This document shows positions 63,536 to 64,000 of a stretch of 64,000 bases of DNA, one piece after another (positions within the stretch are counted from its first letter, which is position 1; each line of letters opens with the position of its first letter). The stretch comes from Mesostigma viride. Taxonomy: Eukaryota; Streptophyta; Mesostigmatophyceae; Mesostigmatales; Mesostigmataceae. The position numbers and the translations under genes were made by a program. The notes beneath the pieces were generated by a model. The model searched no databases and was not told where the DNA came from. It saw only the letters and a program-made list of their open reading frames with translations. The stretch spans positions 261,001-325,000 of the forward strand of contig RPFO01000111.1 in the NCBI GenBank assembly GCA_009746045.1. The letters are read 5' to 3'.

Positions 63536-64000
63536 GGTCATGCATTCGCGGGAACTCGCAGGTTTCTTTAGCGCAGCATCCTTCAGTTAGTGATTCCTTT
63601 TTGCACTTCAATCTCTGCGGTGCTGCCACCACGCGGGTTGCACAGGGATGTGCTGGAGATGAGGGAGGCGACGGCGATGTCTATGGCAAGTGCGATGGTG
63701 ATAGCGACGGTGATCTAGGACGGGCCGAACCGACCCCCTGTCAGCCCGCATTCGGCCCGTTTTTCAAACTTTAACAGTCAGCCCCGCCCCCTCCCCAGCC
63801 CCTGTACGGGTCGCGGGCCGACAGTGGGCCGAATCTGGCCGGGCCGACCCCGCACTGACATTCGTCCGCAGGGGCCACTGGCATCCGTCACAGTTCGGCA
63901 GGTACCGGCGCGGCGCTCAGCAGTACCGGCGGACCAGAGGTGCATATGTTTTCATATACACCCAGCCAGTGCTGACTAGGCGCCGAATCCGAGATCTCCA
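63536..64000. other. No feature recognised
   Basis: GC-rich sequence with repeated GGGCCGA / CGGCCCG phrases (63715-63850). It is possibly intron and further exon of the preceding gene, but no frame or motif is convincing. Confidence 0.3.

Overview
This is eukaryotic DNA built almost entirely of mobile elements nested in one another. The coding stretches are split by introns with GT...AG borders, and the residents are eukaryote-only element classes: CACTA/EnSpm, a gag-bearing LTR family, a tyrosine-recombinase (YR) retrotransposon of PAT/Ngaro type, a LINE with a restriction-like endonuclease, and a TTAA-targeting piggyBac-like element. GC-rich coding DNA, abundant CACTA elements and a PAT-like YR element would fit a green alga (chlorophyte or charophyte). 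That taxonomic guess is an inference and is weak.

The backbone is a unit of about 13 kb (insertions removed) that occurs twice in direct orientation: copy 1 at 3029-51980 and copy 2 at 51988-62574, the latter cut off in a minisatellite at its right end. The unit carries two convergent spliced genes. The plus-strand gene encodes a BAH-domain protein. The minus-strand gene encodes a large protein with a coiled coil and a segment that looks like a DDE-type (RNase H fold) transposase. The first 12 bases of the unit recur inverted just before copy 2 starts. I therefore read the unit as a candidate large DNA transposon of a family I cannot name.

Copy 2 lacks the insertions found in copy 1, so it serves as an empty-site reference. 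By comparison, copy 1 was hit by: CACTA-1 (3731-7897, TSD TA) inside the BAH exon; CACTA-2 (10133-14523, TSD TC), an inverted near-copy of CACTA-1; a non-autonomous YR element with split direct repeats and no TSD (16208-18003); and an LTR element (19485-29668, TSD TTGCT) inside an exon of the transposase-like gene. That LTR element's right LTR itself holds a TTAA-flanked piggyBac-like element (27823-29565). A 15.4-kb CACTA-3 (35845-51213, TSD TA) lies in the right part of copy 1.

CACTA-3 looks coding-competent. A six-exon tnp2-type transposase (1107 codons, open across every splice) runs leftward, and a two-exon TnpA-like gene runs rightward from a shared promoter region. Inside CACTA-3 sit a gag+RT/RNase H/YR retrotransposon (36014 to about 40700) and, in a transposase intron, a 5'-truncated LINE. 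CACTA-1 and CACTA-2 keep only the last transposase exons and must depend on a source such as CACTA-3.

The left edge (1-3028) is a piggyBac-like fragment followed by a second LTR element, truncated in gag by the start of copy 1. The right edge (62575-64000) holds a cluster of CCTAGG-centred palindromes upstream of a gene beginning with a PHD/RING-like cysteine-histidine cluster. I see no rRNA, tRNA, CRISPR or bacterial operon.
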